This document shows positions 33,130 through 46,208 of a DNA stretch of 64,000 nucleotides, piece after piece. The position numbers and the translations under genes are program-made. The DNA comes from Sisyra terminalis (taxonomy: Eukaryota > Arthropoda > Insecta > Neuroptera > Sisyridae), in NCBI GenBank assembly GCA_958496175.1, contig OY292279.1, positions 3,596,001 through 3,660,000 of the forward strand. The letters run 5' to 3'. The notes below the pieces were generated by a model. That model worked only from the letters and a program-made list of their open reading frames with translations, did not search any database and was not told the DNA's origin. The first letter of the stretch is position 1. Each line of letters begins with the position of its first letter.

Positions 33130-35556
33130 TTAGCTAATCTCGCAGACTTCGTCTGCGTAACGTAGGTGTAGTTCATATTTTCTTTTTAGATTTGCTATTT
33201 GTAGTGGAATATGAAAATTTGTATTTTTCTTATTTCTTTTACCAAAAACATAATCACACTTAAAAACACTATCTTGTCAACTTTAAAAAGACACATTTAA
33301 TAAACTGTTGCTTAAAATAAAATATTTGTTTATAATGATCAAATAATTTTCAGAAAACATTTTTAAATATCTAAAAAGAGTATGTTCAATTGCGTATACC
33401 TACAGTAGGTATACCTACCGTCAACCAAATAATACATAAATCAATCAGTATCTATACATAAAAAAATATCGTCAAATTCAATAAATTCGGTTTTAATTAT
33501 GACTTAAAACAGTGAAGTTATCAAAACACTCGCGTCAAAATAACAGAATTAAGGTTCTAGAATTAAAATATTAGTAGAAATCCCATTTCATTGCCTCGAC
33601 TCAAATTTGTTCAATTGCACGAAACCCCGTTTCCTCCATTATCAAGTATAACTATTTTGTATCTATGCACTTATTATATGCTATGCACTTATTATTATGC
33701 ACTTATTATTAAAATATCTGAATTTCAACTGTATAATAAAATCATTTTCTTTTAGTTCCCCAAATTTTTCGCTACTCAATATTCACTCTCTAATGTATTT
33801 ATTTTGAATACGTTTTTCGGATTTGCAGGTTTACAATATGGGAAAGCCAAAAAACTTAATGCTCCCTTATAAATTTAACTTTACTATTTTCAGATATATT
33901 TATCAGAATTTAAATTTTTAAGGAGACCCAAAGTTTTTGTTTTTAATATTAAACCAACTTTGTTTTATATTAAGCGGTAAAAAGTTTCGTCTATAACGGT
34001 ACTATGATTATGAAATTTGAAATTTCGATTGTTTTTTAGACGTTGTGCCGTACAAACTTTGCCGCCATTTTTCACTCTTTTAGGGGAGGAATTATCAAAA
34101 ATTCTTTCTTATTATATATCTGCATCGTATAAGAAATACATTTTCCAAATTTTATCGACACAAATATACATTTATTTTGGAAAATACAATGTAAAACGAA
34201 AAAAAATTATGACCTTTATTTTGATTATCATGACTAAAAAGTAATTCGATTTCGCACATTTGGACATTGTACATACAAAATTGTTGGAAACAGGTGGAAA
34301 ACGTGGAAGGATATAAGAATACTTTATATATTTTCAATAACAATAATGTATTTTCAAATTTTTCTAAATACCGAAGAAAAGTTGGTTTGGAAGATTTTAT
34401 TTTTTTGATTGATAATGAAATATATGACAAAAAATTGCTCCCTTAATGTTAAATAATTGCTCCAGGTCACAATCATTGGTTCATAAAAAATAGATTTTAA
34501 AAAAGTTTGATTGTTGAAAAACAAACAAAAATTAAAAACCACCTCTTTGGTATTTGGTATAAGTACCTACTAGCTAAGCTTTCATACTAATTAAGTGAAA
34601 TTACGTTATTTAAAATGCTGTAGTTAAAATGATAAAACAAAAACAGAAACTTATTATTAATTAATTATTTATTTATTAATTACACTTATTAAATTTAAAA
34701 TTTCGATTGTTGATTAACTCTACATTTTCTCATACAAACTTAGTCACCCCTTTTACTCTTTTAGGGTAGGAATTTTTAAAAAAAAAACTTATCAGATGTC
34801 TACTTCTTAAAGGGAATAAATCGAATATTAAAATTTCATCAGTCAGAAGGGGTATATAAAGAGAGAATTTTATGAATCCACGGTTTTAAAAACGTATTTA
34901 CTTTAAGCTTTATTACTTTTATTATTTCTACTACTACTTTTTTTATTAATATTTTCTTATTGAGCAACTCTAAGGGTCTATTAACAACAATTTTGTAAAA
35001 AAAAGAAATAAAAAAAAATTTACTGTAAGATTCGAACCCAAATTTTTATAATTAGGAGGAGTAAAATGTCCGATACGTAAGCGATTACGCTATTAACATC
35101 AATTATCTGTCTATTATAAATAAAGGTTTATATTTCAAAGAGGCAATTTTTTAAACTTTAATTTGAATTTACTGTGCTTTTTATCAGTTCAACTTAAAAA
35201 TATTTTTACATATTATTTTCTAATATTTAATTACCTTTCCAATGATATATAACTCACCTGTCTAGTGTAAAAATTTATGTTTTCATCCCTAGGGAATACC
35301 TTCCCTTATTATTTTTTTGGAATGATAAGTAGCCTATAGTCTGTAGGAAATTGTGTTAAATCTTAATACCAAATTTCATTAAACTCCGTTGCTCCGTTCT
35401 ATAGTTAAATCGGGACACACAGACAGACAGACAGATAAAAATTTTAAAAATGTTAAATTCGGAATAAGGGCCTCTTGAAACAAAAATTTACTCTAAAATT
35501 AGCTTCAAAATCGAAATATACAGATAAACATACGAATTTTATATATTAGTATAGAT
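33130..35556 (+). mobile_element. non-autonomous dispersed element, copy 1
   Basis: It starts AGCTAATCTCGCAGACTTCG and ends near ATATTAGTATAGAT after an ACAGACAGACAGACAG tract. It matches 46471-49385 in inverse orientation along nearly its whole length, for example the paired AGTAGGTATACCTACCG, AATTTCGATTGTT, ATCGGGACACACAGACAG and tRNA-like blocks. No protein is encoded. The class is unclear; the termini recall widespread insect repeats sometimes assigned to RTE or Helitron-related groups. Confidence 0.75.
35024..35097 (-). ncRNA. tRNA-like module in dispersed element, copy 1
   Basis: Read on the minus strand it has an A-box-like TAGCGTAATCGCTTA and a B-box GGGTTCGAATC at tRNA spacing, with a possible T-arm. 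It is too degenerate for a functional tRNA. It could be an internal RNA polymerase III promoter, as in SINEs. Confidence 0.4.
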
Positions 35557-36243
35557 ATCTGAATTTCAACTATATAATTAAATCTTTTCCTTTAGGTTCC
35601 CGAATTTCTCGCTACTCAATATTCACTCACTAATGTATTTTTTTTATACGTATTTCGAATTTTTAGGTTTACAATATGTGAAAGCCAAAAAACTTAATGC
35701 TCACTTATAAATTTAACTAAACTATTTTCAGATATATCTATCAGAGTTTAAATTTTTAAGTAGACCCAAAGCTTTTGGGTCAACCATTAGGTTATTAACA
35801 TCAACTGTGTGTTTTATATACATAAACGTTTATATTTCAAAGATGCAATGTTTTGGACTTTAAATGGAACTTACTGTGCTTTTTATAAGTTCAACCTAAA
35901 AATATTTTTACAGATTCTTTTCTAACTTTGAATTACCTTTCCAATGATATATAATTCGCCTGTCTAAAGTAAAAATTTTTTGTTTCATTCCTTGGAATAT
36001 CTTTCCTTATTATTTTTTTGGAATGTTAAGTAGCCTAAAATGTATGGGAAATTGTGTTGTATCTTTAAACCAAATTTCATTTAATTCGGTTGTTCCGTTT
36101 TTGAGTTAAATCAGGACACACAGACAGACAGACAGATTTGTTTTTTAAAAATGTTTAATTTGGAATATGGGCCTCTTTAAACAAAAATTTACCCTAAAAT
36201 TGGGTTCAAAATCGAAATGTACAGACAGACGTAAGAATTTTAA
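35557..36243 (+). mobile_element. internally deleted second copy of the same element
   Basis: It begins at sequence matching 33716 (ATCTGAATTTCAAC), continues to the GACCCAAAG block, then jumps to sequence matching 35085 onward. It ends with the same CACACAGACAGACAGACAG tract and AGACGTAAGAATTT. The tRNA-like module is lost in the deletion. Confidence 0.7.
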
Positions 36244-37504
36244 TTCAAATTTGGTTGTCATTGGTTTCAACTGTTGTTTCATTTTCATGTAATTGCCAAT
36301 TTTTGTCATTTGTCAATTTCATCAGTGTTGTGAGTTTTAAGCTGTTATGAAATTCTTTGATAACTTTGATGAACTATTTGTAATAAATTAATAAAGTTAA
36401 GAAGAAAAATCATCAATCTTTTGAGTGTGGAAAAAAAGAGCAGAAAACAAGAGGCTAATTTGATTGAACTGTGTACATTTTTCGAATTTAGTCGGTACAA
36501 CTGTTTAATTAATCTTCCTCCTGTTTTATTAATGTAAGTTAGAAACAGACATGCCGTTTTCCTACTACTGCGAGATCAAGTGTCATTAATATGAATGCAT
36601 CATGAATGAATAAATGTTGCATTTAAATTACCTCTGACAGGCTGTTTGTGTGATGTAGACGATGGAGAAGGAAAAAAAAGACGGCCGGAGCCACCAGAGA
36701 AGAACAAAACGACAACGGCGAACGTCTGAAAGGAGGAAAAATGTGACACATTTTTTTCGAGCCCTCGAAACCGATTCGGTACGACAGGGACAAATGCATC
36801 GTTTCCCTCCGATAAAGGGAAAATGAATTGGTGCCACGTTTGAATAGAGATCCAATTATTGTGGCAGGCGCACGCGGGAAAAGAAAACAAAATCACTTTG
36901 CGACAGCTTGATAAAATGATACAACGGGATGGAATTGAGTTATATTTGGAAATTTCGGGGGTGGTTGGGTCGGACGTTTGGGTACCGGTGGTGAGTCCGC
37001 GGCCAGGTTGTGTTTGGGTGGTAGACGTGCGATCGGTTGATTGATAAAATCTGTCGAAAGTCTTGTGTCACGGTGCGGATTTCTTTTCGTGGTTTTTTTT
37101 TTTTTTTTTTTTTTAATAAAGATTAATCGAGTGGATCAACCGAAAAACGATCCGATCGCTTTTATGGCTCGAGACAGGTGGTTATGTGCCATCCACGTGA
37201 ATGGTTCTAGATTTTTTTCGATCCTATGTCTATAATCGGTGAGCTAAAGTTTAAAACTTTTTTTTTCTGCAAATTATTTGTGACTAATTAGTTCATGGAG
37301 TAATTTATTTGCTCAACTAAGCACAACAATTTCATTGCCACGAAAACGTCCGTTTTTTAAAATCTATTCTAATCCATTTATATAAAAAAACAAATCAAAT
37401 TTTCTCCAACATGAATTTTCTTCAATTTTCCATCTAAAAATAGATGTTTTTTTTTACAAACTAAAGTTTAAAAATTCTTGTATTTATATTTGTAAGAAAA
37501 AAGA
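36244..37504. other. unique GC-richer island
   Basis: 36.6-37.2 kb is the most GC-rich unique stretch in this half (GACGGCCGGAGCCACC, GTGAGTCCGCGGCCAGG). A 21-T run is at about 37088. Several short frames overlap on both strands, and none is convincing. It could be a non-coding exon or regulatory DNA. Confidence 0.35.
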
Positions 37505-39870
37505 AATATTATTCTAATTTTCACTGTCATTGTCGTGAGTGATTTACTCAATGGTGAGGGAAACTCCATAAAGATAACCCCCTACTGATTAGCCAACAAA
37601 ATTGCCAATCGATGGTAAATCTTTTGTAGGGATTTGTAAAAAAAATCGTTTTGTATGTGACTAAATAGTTTAGAAGAAATTAATTATTTACGAAAAATTA
37701 ATTATTTGGTCATTGATCTAGTAAAATGATTAGAAAATTGGGTTTTTAGCAACATATGATAACAAAAATGCAAGAAAATTTAAGAAAATGTTATTTAATA
37801 ATAAGACAATAAGAAAAGCCAGCAAAACCTCCACCCCCAACGAAAAAAATTAAGGTAAAAAAAGCATTAAAGAAATTATTTTTTCCCATAAATTATATTT
37901 TCACGAAATTATTCGAAATAACAAAGATTGAGACATAATTGAACACGTTTTTCACCCAAATATTTGCACCGTTTGTGAAAATAAATTTTAGAGTCGAGAA
38001 TTAAGGCCCAAAATTCCCCAATATGAGACAACCTCAATATAAAACCACGACAAGATCTTCTTTTAGCAAAATTTTTGGATAATTTTTTTTTCTAATTTTT
38101 ATTGTCATTGTCATGAGTGATTTACTCAATGGTGAAGGAAACTCCATTAAGATATCTCAAAACCGATTAGCCAACAATTACTAAGTCAATGATCTGGTAA
38201 AATGATAAGAAAATAGGATTTTTAGCAACATATGATGACAAAAATGCAAGAAAATTCAAGAAAATGTTTTTAAATAATAAGATTAAAAGAAAAGCCAATA
38301 AAACCACCCCCCCCAACTAGAAAATTGAGGTAAAAACGCATTAAAGAAATTATTATTTCCCATTAATTATATTTTCACGAAATTATTCAAAATAATAAAG
38401 ATTGAGACATAATTAAACACGTTTTTCACCCAAATATTGTCATCATTTGTGAAAATCAATTTAAGAGTCGAGAATTAAGACCCAAACTTCCCCAATTTGA
38501 GACAAGCTCAATATAAAGCACGACAAGGTCTTCTTTTAGCAAAATTTTCGGATAAAAAATTCTTCTAATTTTCATTGTCATTGTCGTGAGTGATTAACTC
38601 AATGGTGAAGGAAACTCCATAAAGATAACCCAAAACCGATTAGCCAACAAAGTTTTAAACTTTGAAATTTCTTAAAAAATTTTTGCCAATTTATGATAAA
38701 TCTTTTGAAAAAATTTGTGAAAAAAACCATTTTGTATGTGACCAAATAGTTTAGCAGTAATTAATTAATTACAAAAAATTAATAATTAAGTCATTGATCT
38801 AGTAAAAAAATAAGAATGTAAAATGATAACAAAAATGCAGGAAAATTTAAGAAACTGTTATTAAATAATAAGACAAAAAGAAAAGTCAACAAAACCTCCC
38901 CTCCAAACTACCAAATTTGTGATAAAAAGTATTTAAGAAATTATTTTTTGTCCTAAATTATTTTTCACGAAATTATTCAAAATAACAAAGATTGAGACAT
39001 AATTGAACACGTTTTTCATCCAAATATTTGCATCGTTTGTGAAAATAGATTTTACAGTCGAGAATTAAGGCCCAAACTTTTCCAATATGAGACAACCTCA
39101 ATATAAAAACACGACAAGATCTTCTTTTAGCAAAATTTTTTTCTAATTTTTATTGTCATTGTCGTGAGTGATTAACACAATGGTGAGGGAAACTCCATAA
39201 AGATAACCCAATACCGATTACCCAACAAAATTTTAAACTTGGAATTTTCTTAAAATTTTTTTGCCAATTTATGGTGAATCTTTTTTAAAGTTTTGTGAAA
39301 GAAACCATTTTCTATGTGACCAAATAGTTTAGCAGTAATTAATTAATTACGAAAAATTAATTACTAAGTCAATGATCTGGTAAAATGATAAGAAAATAGG
39401 ATTTTTAGCAACATATGGTAACAAAAATGCAAGAAAATTTAGGAAAATGTTATTTAATAATAAGACAAAAAGAAAAGCCAACAAAACTTCCCCCCCCCCC
39501 AACTAAAAAATTGAGGTAAAAAAGCATTAAAGAAACTATTTTTCCCATAAATTATATTTTCACGAAATTATTCAGAATAACAAAGATCGAAACATAAGTT
39601 ACCACATTTTTCACCCAAATATTTGCATCGTTTGTGAAAATAAATTTTAGAGTCGAGAATTAAGATCCAAAATTCCCCAATATGAGACAACCTCAATATA
39701 AAGATACGACAAGGTCTACTTTCAGCAAAATTTTCGGATAAAATATTCTTCTAATTTTCATTACCATTGTCGTGAGTGATTAGCTCAATGGTGAGGGAAA
39801 CTCCATTATGATAACCCAACACCGATTAGCCAACAAAGTTTTAAGCTTTGAATTTTCTTAAAAAAATATG
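37505..39870. repeat. five-unit tandem array, mostly ~580-bp
   Basis: The marker (T)ATTGTCATTGTCGTGAGTG occurs at about 37523, 38101, 38574, 39152 and 39760, with steps 578, 473, 578 and 608. Between markers come AATGGTGARGGAAACTCC, GATTAGCCAAC, ACATATGATAACAAAAATGC, GACATAATTGAACACG and CGACAAGRTCTTCTTT in fixed order. The 473-bp step reflects a deletion that removes the GATTTGTAAAAAAAATCG part. A diverged relative lies at 53470-53720. Confidence 0.92.
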
Positions 39871-41589
39871 GATGCCAAGTCCAAACTAAAGGTTGAGGGT
39901 ATAAGAATACCTCAAGCAAATTAAAAAAAAAATCCAGGTCGTCATATATTGGAGAGAACAAAAATAATCACATGGGAAACATGTTGGAAAATGATCGATT
40001 TTTTTTTTCAGTCATCCCCAAATTTAAGGGATTTTCCTGACCACTGCCAATATTAACAAACCAGAAGACAAAAAAAATTTGTACACCCTTAATTTTTTTT
40101 TCCAATAAATATAAATACGGCCCCTTTAAAGGAATACAAATCTTAGTAGGGATTGGTTAAAAATTCTTCCAATACAACAATGAATTATTTTCCCCAAATT
40201 TAAATTTGATAATCGACTATTCTCAATTTTTTCCAGACATTCCAATTTTATTTCTATTTAAATCCAAACATCAATTTTCCCGTTGATTTTCCCAACGATT
40301 GATTATAAAATTTTGAACTTGAGACCAACCACTAATAATGGCCCTTGTTTAGATTTAATAAAACTAGTTTTTCATCAACCACCCCTAGCAATTATTATGA
40401 AAATTTAGCAAGACCGATAATTATGAAATGATCAATCGTCAATTTCATCCCTTAATTTGCACCAATTTTCCACAATTATAATTCCAAAATCGCGAAAAAG
40501 AATTCCAAACACTCAAAACGATGTACGTATATTATTCTCTTTTGGTTATTTACAAATAATCACATTCATATATACATTTATTTGAATCGCATTCAAGTGT
40601 TTGGAAAATAATTAAACTCAACCTCAACGTTCAACCCGTAAACCGTCCCATCAACCCTTAATGCCTCCCATCCGATTAATATTTAACAACAAATAAATGC
40701 AGTAATTAATTAATGCAAATGGAAATGTGAACACATATTATTCAAAACAAAACAATTTTAATTCGATCTGATTAACAAATCAAATGAATTTTATTAATCT
40801 GAATTGAATGATTCTTATTAGCAAAAAATTTTATTGATTTTCTTCAATTTTTTTTTTTTGAATTTATGAATTAAATTATCGTATGATCGAACGAGGGATG
40901 AACGCATGATTGGATTGGACTGGTCTGATGGATAGTTGGGGAAAAAATTAGCAAGTTCTATAATTAATTTTATATCCCCGACCTCGTTTTAATTCAACCC
41001 CTCGTTCCATTTATTTTTATTATTGTTGCACATTCATTGAATGCAATAGATCCGTTTAATGCACCTTCATGTTATTGGCCATGTAAATGTTAATTGTAAA
41101 AATCATCAAATATTTAGATTTTAATTACGAGGAACGAGTTGGCAGGGAAATATGGAGAAGGGTGAGAATGCGATGCTGATGTACTTTTTCCCCCTTTGGT
41201 TTTTTTTTTCTTGAATTATTATTTAAAAAATTGCAGAAAAATCAAGATTGAATTCGAAATTGAAATTTATTGCAGAAAAAATCAACAAGGAATGCTTGAG
41301 TATATAATTTTGATTATTTTTTTCTTGGTTTTTTTTAAAGCTTTATTGGAGAGTGTTTTATTTTTTTTTTAGTGCAAAGTATTGTGCATCGATAGTACGT
41401 ACTACTTCTTCTCATCTTCTTTTCAAAAATATTCCTCGTTTTTCGAGATGATCCAGAAATCAATTCAATTTTTGGGGCTTTGTAAAATCTAAAAATTCTA
41501 AGATGCTTTTGAGGTAAAGTTGAGACAAAAAGGACCTTTTTAAATGGCGATTTATTGGATATTTCTTTCAATTTTGATATAATTTTTTT
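39871..41589. other. no gene seen; AT-rich then unique
   Basis: 39870-39930 carries GATGCCAAGTCCAAACTAAAG, shared with the tandem family at 30770. 40.2-41.15 kb is of higher complexity with many ATTAAT/TTAATTA words, which could be regulatory but are also expected in AT-rich DNA. Confidence 0.3.
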
Positions 41590-42010
41590 CTCTTCAACTT
41601 AACGATTGGTACATATTACCGTTTGTGGTCTATGTAAATTTAAAAAACTTTCATTGAAATGATGGCAGAGATTTTTATGAGTTGGCTTGAGAGATTCTTA
41701 TATATCCAACTAATAGTTTGGGATTTGGCATTCGGTGATTGTCATTTGTTTAACCCTTGACAAGCACTCTTGATCAAGTAAAACTAATTTCTAGAGGTGG
41801 TTAGAATAAAATTATGATTCTTAGTATTCCTGTCGATAAGAAAAATGTATTTTTGGAAAATGACAAAAAAATATCGTTTTAAATGTTAATTAGTTGCAGA
41901 AAAAAACGTAATTGTTACTTTTTTTCTTGTTCGGGATTTTTTTTTCCTAATATGTAACTATTAGTACATTTGTCCGTTTGTGATCTATGTAAATAATAAA
42001 AATTGCTTTT
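41590..42010 (+). repeat. unit(s) of the 29.6-kb tandem family, opposite strand
   Basis: CCGTTTGTGGTCTATGTAAAT, AGAGATTCTTATATATCCAAC, GGTGATTGTCATTTGTTTAA and AAGCACTCTTGATCAAGTAAA match the inverse of 30067-30240. A second GTTTGTGATCTATGTAAAT follows near 41979. Confidence 0.75.
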
Positions 42011-42199
42011 GGAAAAGCATGAATTTTTTTTTTCAAAAATTACTCAAGTTTGTAACAGATTTTCTTAGATTTTTTTTCTAGGATCAAAGTAAAAGATAAA
42101 ACTTTAATTTTTTAATCATTTGTTTATATTGATTTTAATCGCATGTATATAAAGTTTTAGGTAAGAATTTTTAGTAGAACGTAAGTTATAGTACTCCCA

Positions 42200-43200
42200 A
42201 GACAACCACCTGCAAAAAATTTATGCTCTTTGTCATTTTTCTTCGACTTTTGTATCTTGCATAACGACTTCTTATTTAAAAAAATCACTTAACCACCATT
42301 CTTTAAGGCATGTTAAGGAATTTAATCAAATAACTAAAAAAAAATTTCAACCCATTACCCAGGAGAACCCCCTTAACTCAGATTTTCTAGGCTTTCGAAA
42401 AACCAAATATCTTTAATTTCACCTCTAAGCTTTCGTTGTAAAATCCTTCAACTACGCAACTTTCAAAATTCCCGGACCATAAAAATGTCATCATTAAATC
42501 AAAGATAAACTTTTGTAACCGACTGTCATTTGTTTGCTTTTTTGCAGCTTTTGTATCTCTATAGTAACTGAATCTTTATAACTACATCCAATTTAAAAAA
42601 AAAATAACGTTACTACTATATTTTAAGGCATCTGAAGGAAGCAATTGATTCAAAAATTTTTTTTTACTCCATTACACAGGAGAACCCCTTTAACTCAGAT
42701 TTTCTAGGCTGTCGAAGGCCTTAATATATTTAATTTCAGCTCTAAACTTTCGTTGTGAAATCCTCCAACTATGCAACTTTCAAAAGATCTCAGACCATAC
42801 AAATTTCATCATTAAATCAAAGAAAAATTTTTGTAATCGACTGTCATTTGTTTACTTTTCTACAACTTTTGTATCTTTGTAGTAACTGAATCCTTATAAC
42901 AACATCCAATTTAAAAAAAAATACTTTACTACCACATTTTAAGGCATGTAAAGGAAGCAAATCATTCAAAACAATTTTTTTTTTCAATACATTACACAGG
43001 AGAGCCCCCTTAACTCAGATTTTTTTTCAAAAGACCAACAAATGTCTTTAACTTTAGCCTTAAACTTTTTTTGTGAAATCTTTTAACTATGCAAATTTCA
43101 AAAGTTCCCTGATTATACAAATTTTATCAATAAGTCAAAAAATGATCTTTGTAATCGACTGTCATTTGTTTTGCCCTTGGCAAACACTCTTGATCATACA
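42200..43200. repeat. three tandem ~318-bp units
   Basis: AGGAGARCCCCYTTAACTCAG starts at 42361, 42678 and 42998 (steps 317 and 320). Each is preceded by a TTTTAAGGCAT block and followed by the AACTTTCGTTGTGAAATC and ATGCAACTTTCAAAA blocks. The last unit runs into TGTCATTTGTTTTGCCCTTG, a word of the neighbouring 355-bp family. Confidence 0.9.
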
Positions 43201-45524
43201 AAATCGAATTAAAAAGAATTTAAGCTTCAAATTGGGTGTCTCAGTTATTTTCTTCGGTTTTTAAAATTGCTACTAAGAAAATGAAACACTGTTATGGTAA
43301 ATCGACAAAAAATGACTCGACAATGGAAAAAAAAAATTCTTTAATTTATTTTAGACTTTCTTATATTTCCTTGGACAATAAGAGCTGCAAACTTGAGGTG
43401 TTTTTATTTTCGGTATGCCAGTTTCAGTAAGGGAAGGGTTGTCTACAAAAATTGACATTATCATCCAATATTTGTGATATTTTTTACTATGGTATGTAGG
43501 CAATTTTCCTCCTCCCCCCTCCCCAAGAAAAGGGCATCAGTAAATCCTTGTGGATCTCCTGGATAGTTACAAGCCATGGAACTTTCGCAAAATTCTACTA
43601 AAATCGTTGAATAATATTTATGCTAAAATCGCAGGTCATTTTTCAAAGCTGGATGCACTAAATTCAAATTCAATTGGTACAGAAAAACTTTATAACCCAA
43701 GGAAATTTCGACTTCCAGCCTATTAGCCAATAAAGCTGTCGGCATTTTGCTTTTCACAAATCTTTTTTAACTTTTATATTCCTACAAGTTACCTACGATA
43801 TCTGTGGACTTTTCGGGAAAAAAAAGACCAAATATTCTACCGGGTTGTAAATTTTATCGGGATAAATTTAGGTAATTAATTTAACTAATTTAATTTAATT
43901 AATTTGGTTACTTGGGACAAAATTGATGAAAAATTTCTTAAAATTTAAACTTATGTCATCAATTTTCTTACGACCGAATATTTTTTGAAATTCTAACTTA
44001 AAAATTATGGGTAATACATACTTTAAACTCCACCAAATTCGATCAGTACTCGCTTCATTTAAATATTAGGAACTCACCTGTAAAAAAATCAGAAAAAAAA
44101 ATTAAAAACTTATTCTGCACCAAGAGAAAAACTTTATTTTCCTACATAATTTCCCTTTTCAAAAACAATTACACATTTATTTTCTTTCGACCAAGAAAAT
44201 TATATGTACGAACTTCCCAAGAATTTGCATTTACTTCTCCATCGTTACGCGGTCAACATTGCGGTTGTCTCGCATTGGGAAAAATTTTCCCCCATTCCCC
44301 CAACGCCAAAGACACGACCCTCGTCAACGCAACCCCTTTAACCAGCCCCCCCCCCATTTTTACACATTCCGACAGCCTCATCTGCATAAACAAAACTTTT
44401 GCAATAATAATTGTGGCGGCAACTTTTAAACTACACATAGTTTTCCACGGCACTTGGAAAAGTTTTTCTAAAGATTATAAGACTCCGACTGTCCAATGAC
44501 AGCACTATCGCAATTTTCGACTGAAGTCACTGGTAGGTATAGTGGTTTTAATAGAGTCGGTTTTCTTGAAATGAGTTTCGAGATGTTGTGTTCGGTATAA
44601 ATAATAGATCCGTTGGGGATTTCGTCGTATTCGGCGCGGAAATTAACCATTAGCCGAATAATCTACACATGTATCGTAAAGTATGGCATTAAGCGTCGCC
44701 ATTAAGCTTCGTAGATAATTAATTAAAAAAGAATTACAATAAAAATTCAGTGAATTCGAGCGATTAATTAAAATTCTTTATCGTGGAATATTTGAAAAAC
44801 GAAATAACTTTTCCGGCGTCGTGTATACGATTTTCTTTGGTGTTATTTGCGCTAGAATTTTCGTCTAAATGCAAAAGTTATACAGGCGACACCGTTAAAA
44901 ACACTTTTAATAAAATGGAAAAGTTCGCTCGTGATTAATGACGTAAATATTTTAATCGAATTAGAACAAGGAGTATGCCACCGAAGATCTTAGGGAATTT
45001 CAAATTAAGATAAAATTAATCTACCTAGCTGAATCATCATGGCGGCGCCTGTCTTCCCATACCAACCACCTGATTTATCACTGAATTAGAGCCTGCGAAC
45101 GGGTTGTTCCCATTTAAAGCCCAAAACGTCTTCCACCATTAGTCACTTAATAAGTCAATGTTTCACGGTTTAAATAGGGAAAAATTTCACTGGAAAATGG
45201 TAAAATTTAATCAGACAAAAAGAATTAGACAGAAAAGCTCTATGGATGAAAGCACACAAGTGGTAAAAGCTCACCGTTTTTCGACTAGAAACTTTATATT
45301 TCGGTACAAATTTCTTGGAGGCATCAAATGTTTTATACGCAAGCTTAATGGCACTAAGCTCTTAGGAAAAAATGAGAAATTAATTGTCATGAGCTTTTTA
45401 ACGGATTCAACGCTCAAGGACAACATAAACGTAAAAATTTATTATACAAATGAGATGAGCTTTTGCTCAAAAAGTTTTAAGCATATCATATACTTCTACT
45501 CATTAAAAAATATTATCGATTAAC
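43201..45524. other. unique, no supported gene
   Basis: 44.2-45.1 kb is a higher-GC island (CAGCCCCCCCCCC near 44343). The 121-codon open frame at 45158-45523 is basic and AT-rich with no motif I recognise; I treat it as chance. Confidence 0.3.
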
Positions 45525-46177
45525 TGGCTGACCCAGCAAACTTCGTACTGCCTAACAGACAATGAACGTAGTGTTTTATGAATGAATATTTTAGCTACAC
45601 TTAGTTTAAATTTTTAATAGTAAAATGAATAAAATTAAGTTCAATACTTCATTAGAATAGTAAGTTTATAAAAAGAAAACAAAAATTATATAAAAAAAAA
45701 TCAATTATTTCAAGTGCAAGTGAGCCAAAACATTTCGTTCTTTTTTACAGTTTTTTCAGGACAGGGAAAGAAAGTAAATATAAGCTACATAAGTTACTAC
45801 ATAAAAAGGTTTTTGATTCATGTTATATATTGAAAAATTTCTATATTTAAAGAGATATATCAATTTATCATTTGGTAGAATTTTTAATTCCTTTCTATTG
45901 GAATAAAAAAACAAAAAATTTTCAAAGTAGATTTAACAAATTGAGACTTTAGGCCGACGATTTGGGTTCATGCGTTCATCGGATTGATTCTCTCCATTGA
46001 AGCATCTTGCCATTACATTGACATACAAAGTTTGTCAAATCAGATTTCTTCAATATATCAAACAAAGTAGGGATAGTTAAACTAATTAGAGCTATTTAAA
46101 AAATTGACTGGACTGATTTTGATGATATATGATTTGTTAGGTTCGTCTTCGCTCGAATAGTAGAATAACTATTAATA
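45525..46177. mobile_element. transposon terminus region, class unknown
   Basis: ACTGGCTGACCCAGCAAACT followed by TCGTACTGCC is a terminus-like phrase similar to 6935-6978 and, more distantly, to the ends of the 33.1- and 46.5-kb elements. The downstream part is AT-rich with no frame. Confidence 0.35.
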
Positions 46178-46208
46178 TATCTTAACATATCTTAACATAT
46201 CTTAACAT
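46178..46208. repeat. 10-bp minisatellite, three units
   Basis: CTTAACATAT is repeated three times head to tail, then leads into a poly-T run. Confidence 0.85.

Noticed and set aside
37505..39870. CRISPR-like array
   Set aside because: The units are hundreds of bases long and wholly repeated, with no unique spacers, in a eukaryotic context.
45158..45523. 121-codon open frame on the plus strand
   Set aside because: No recognisable motif, a composition like the surrounding AT-rich DNA, and no promoter or splice context.
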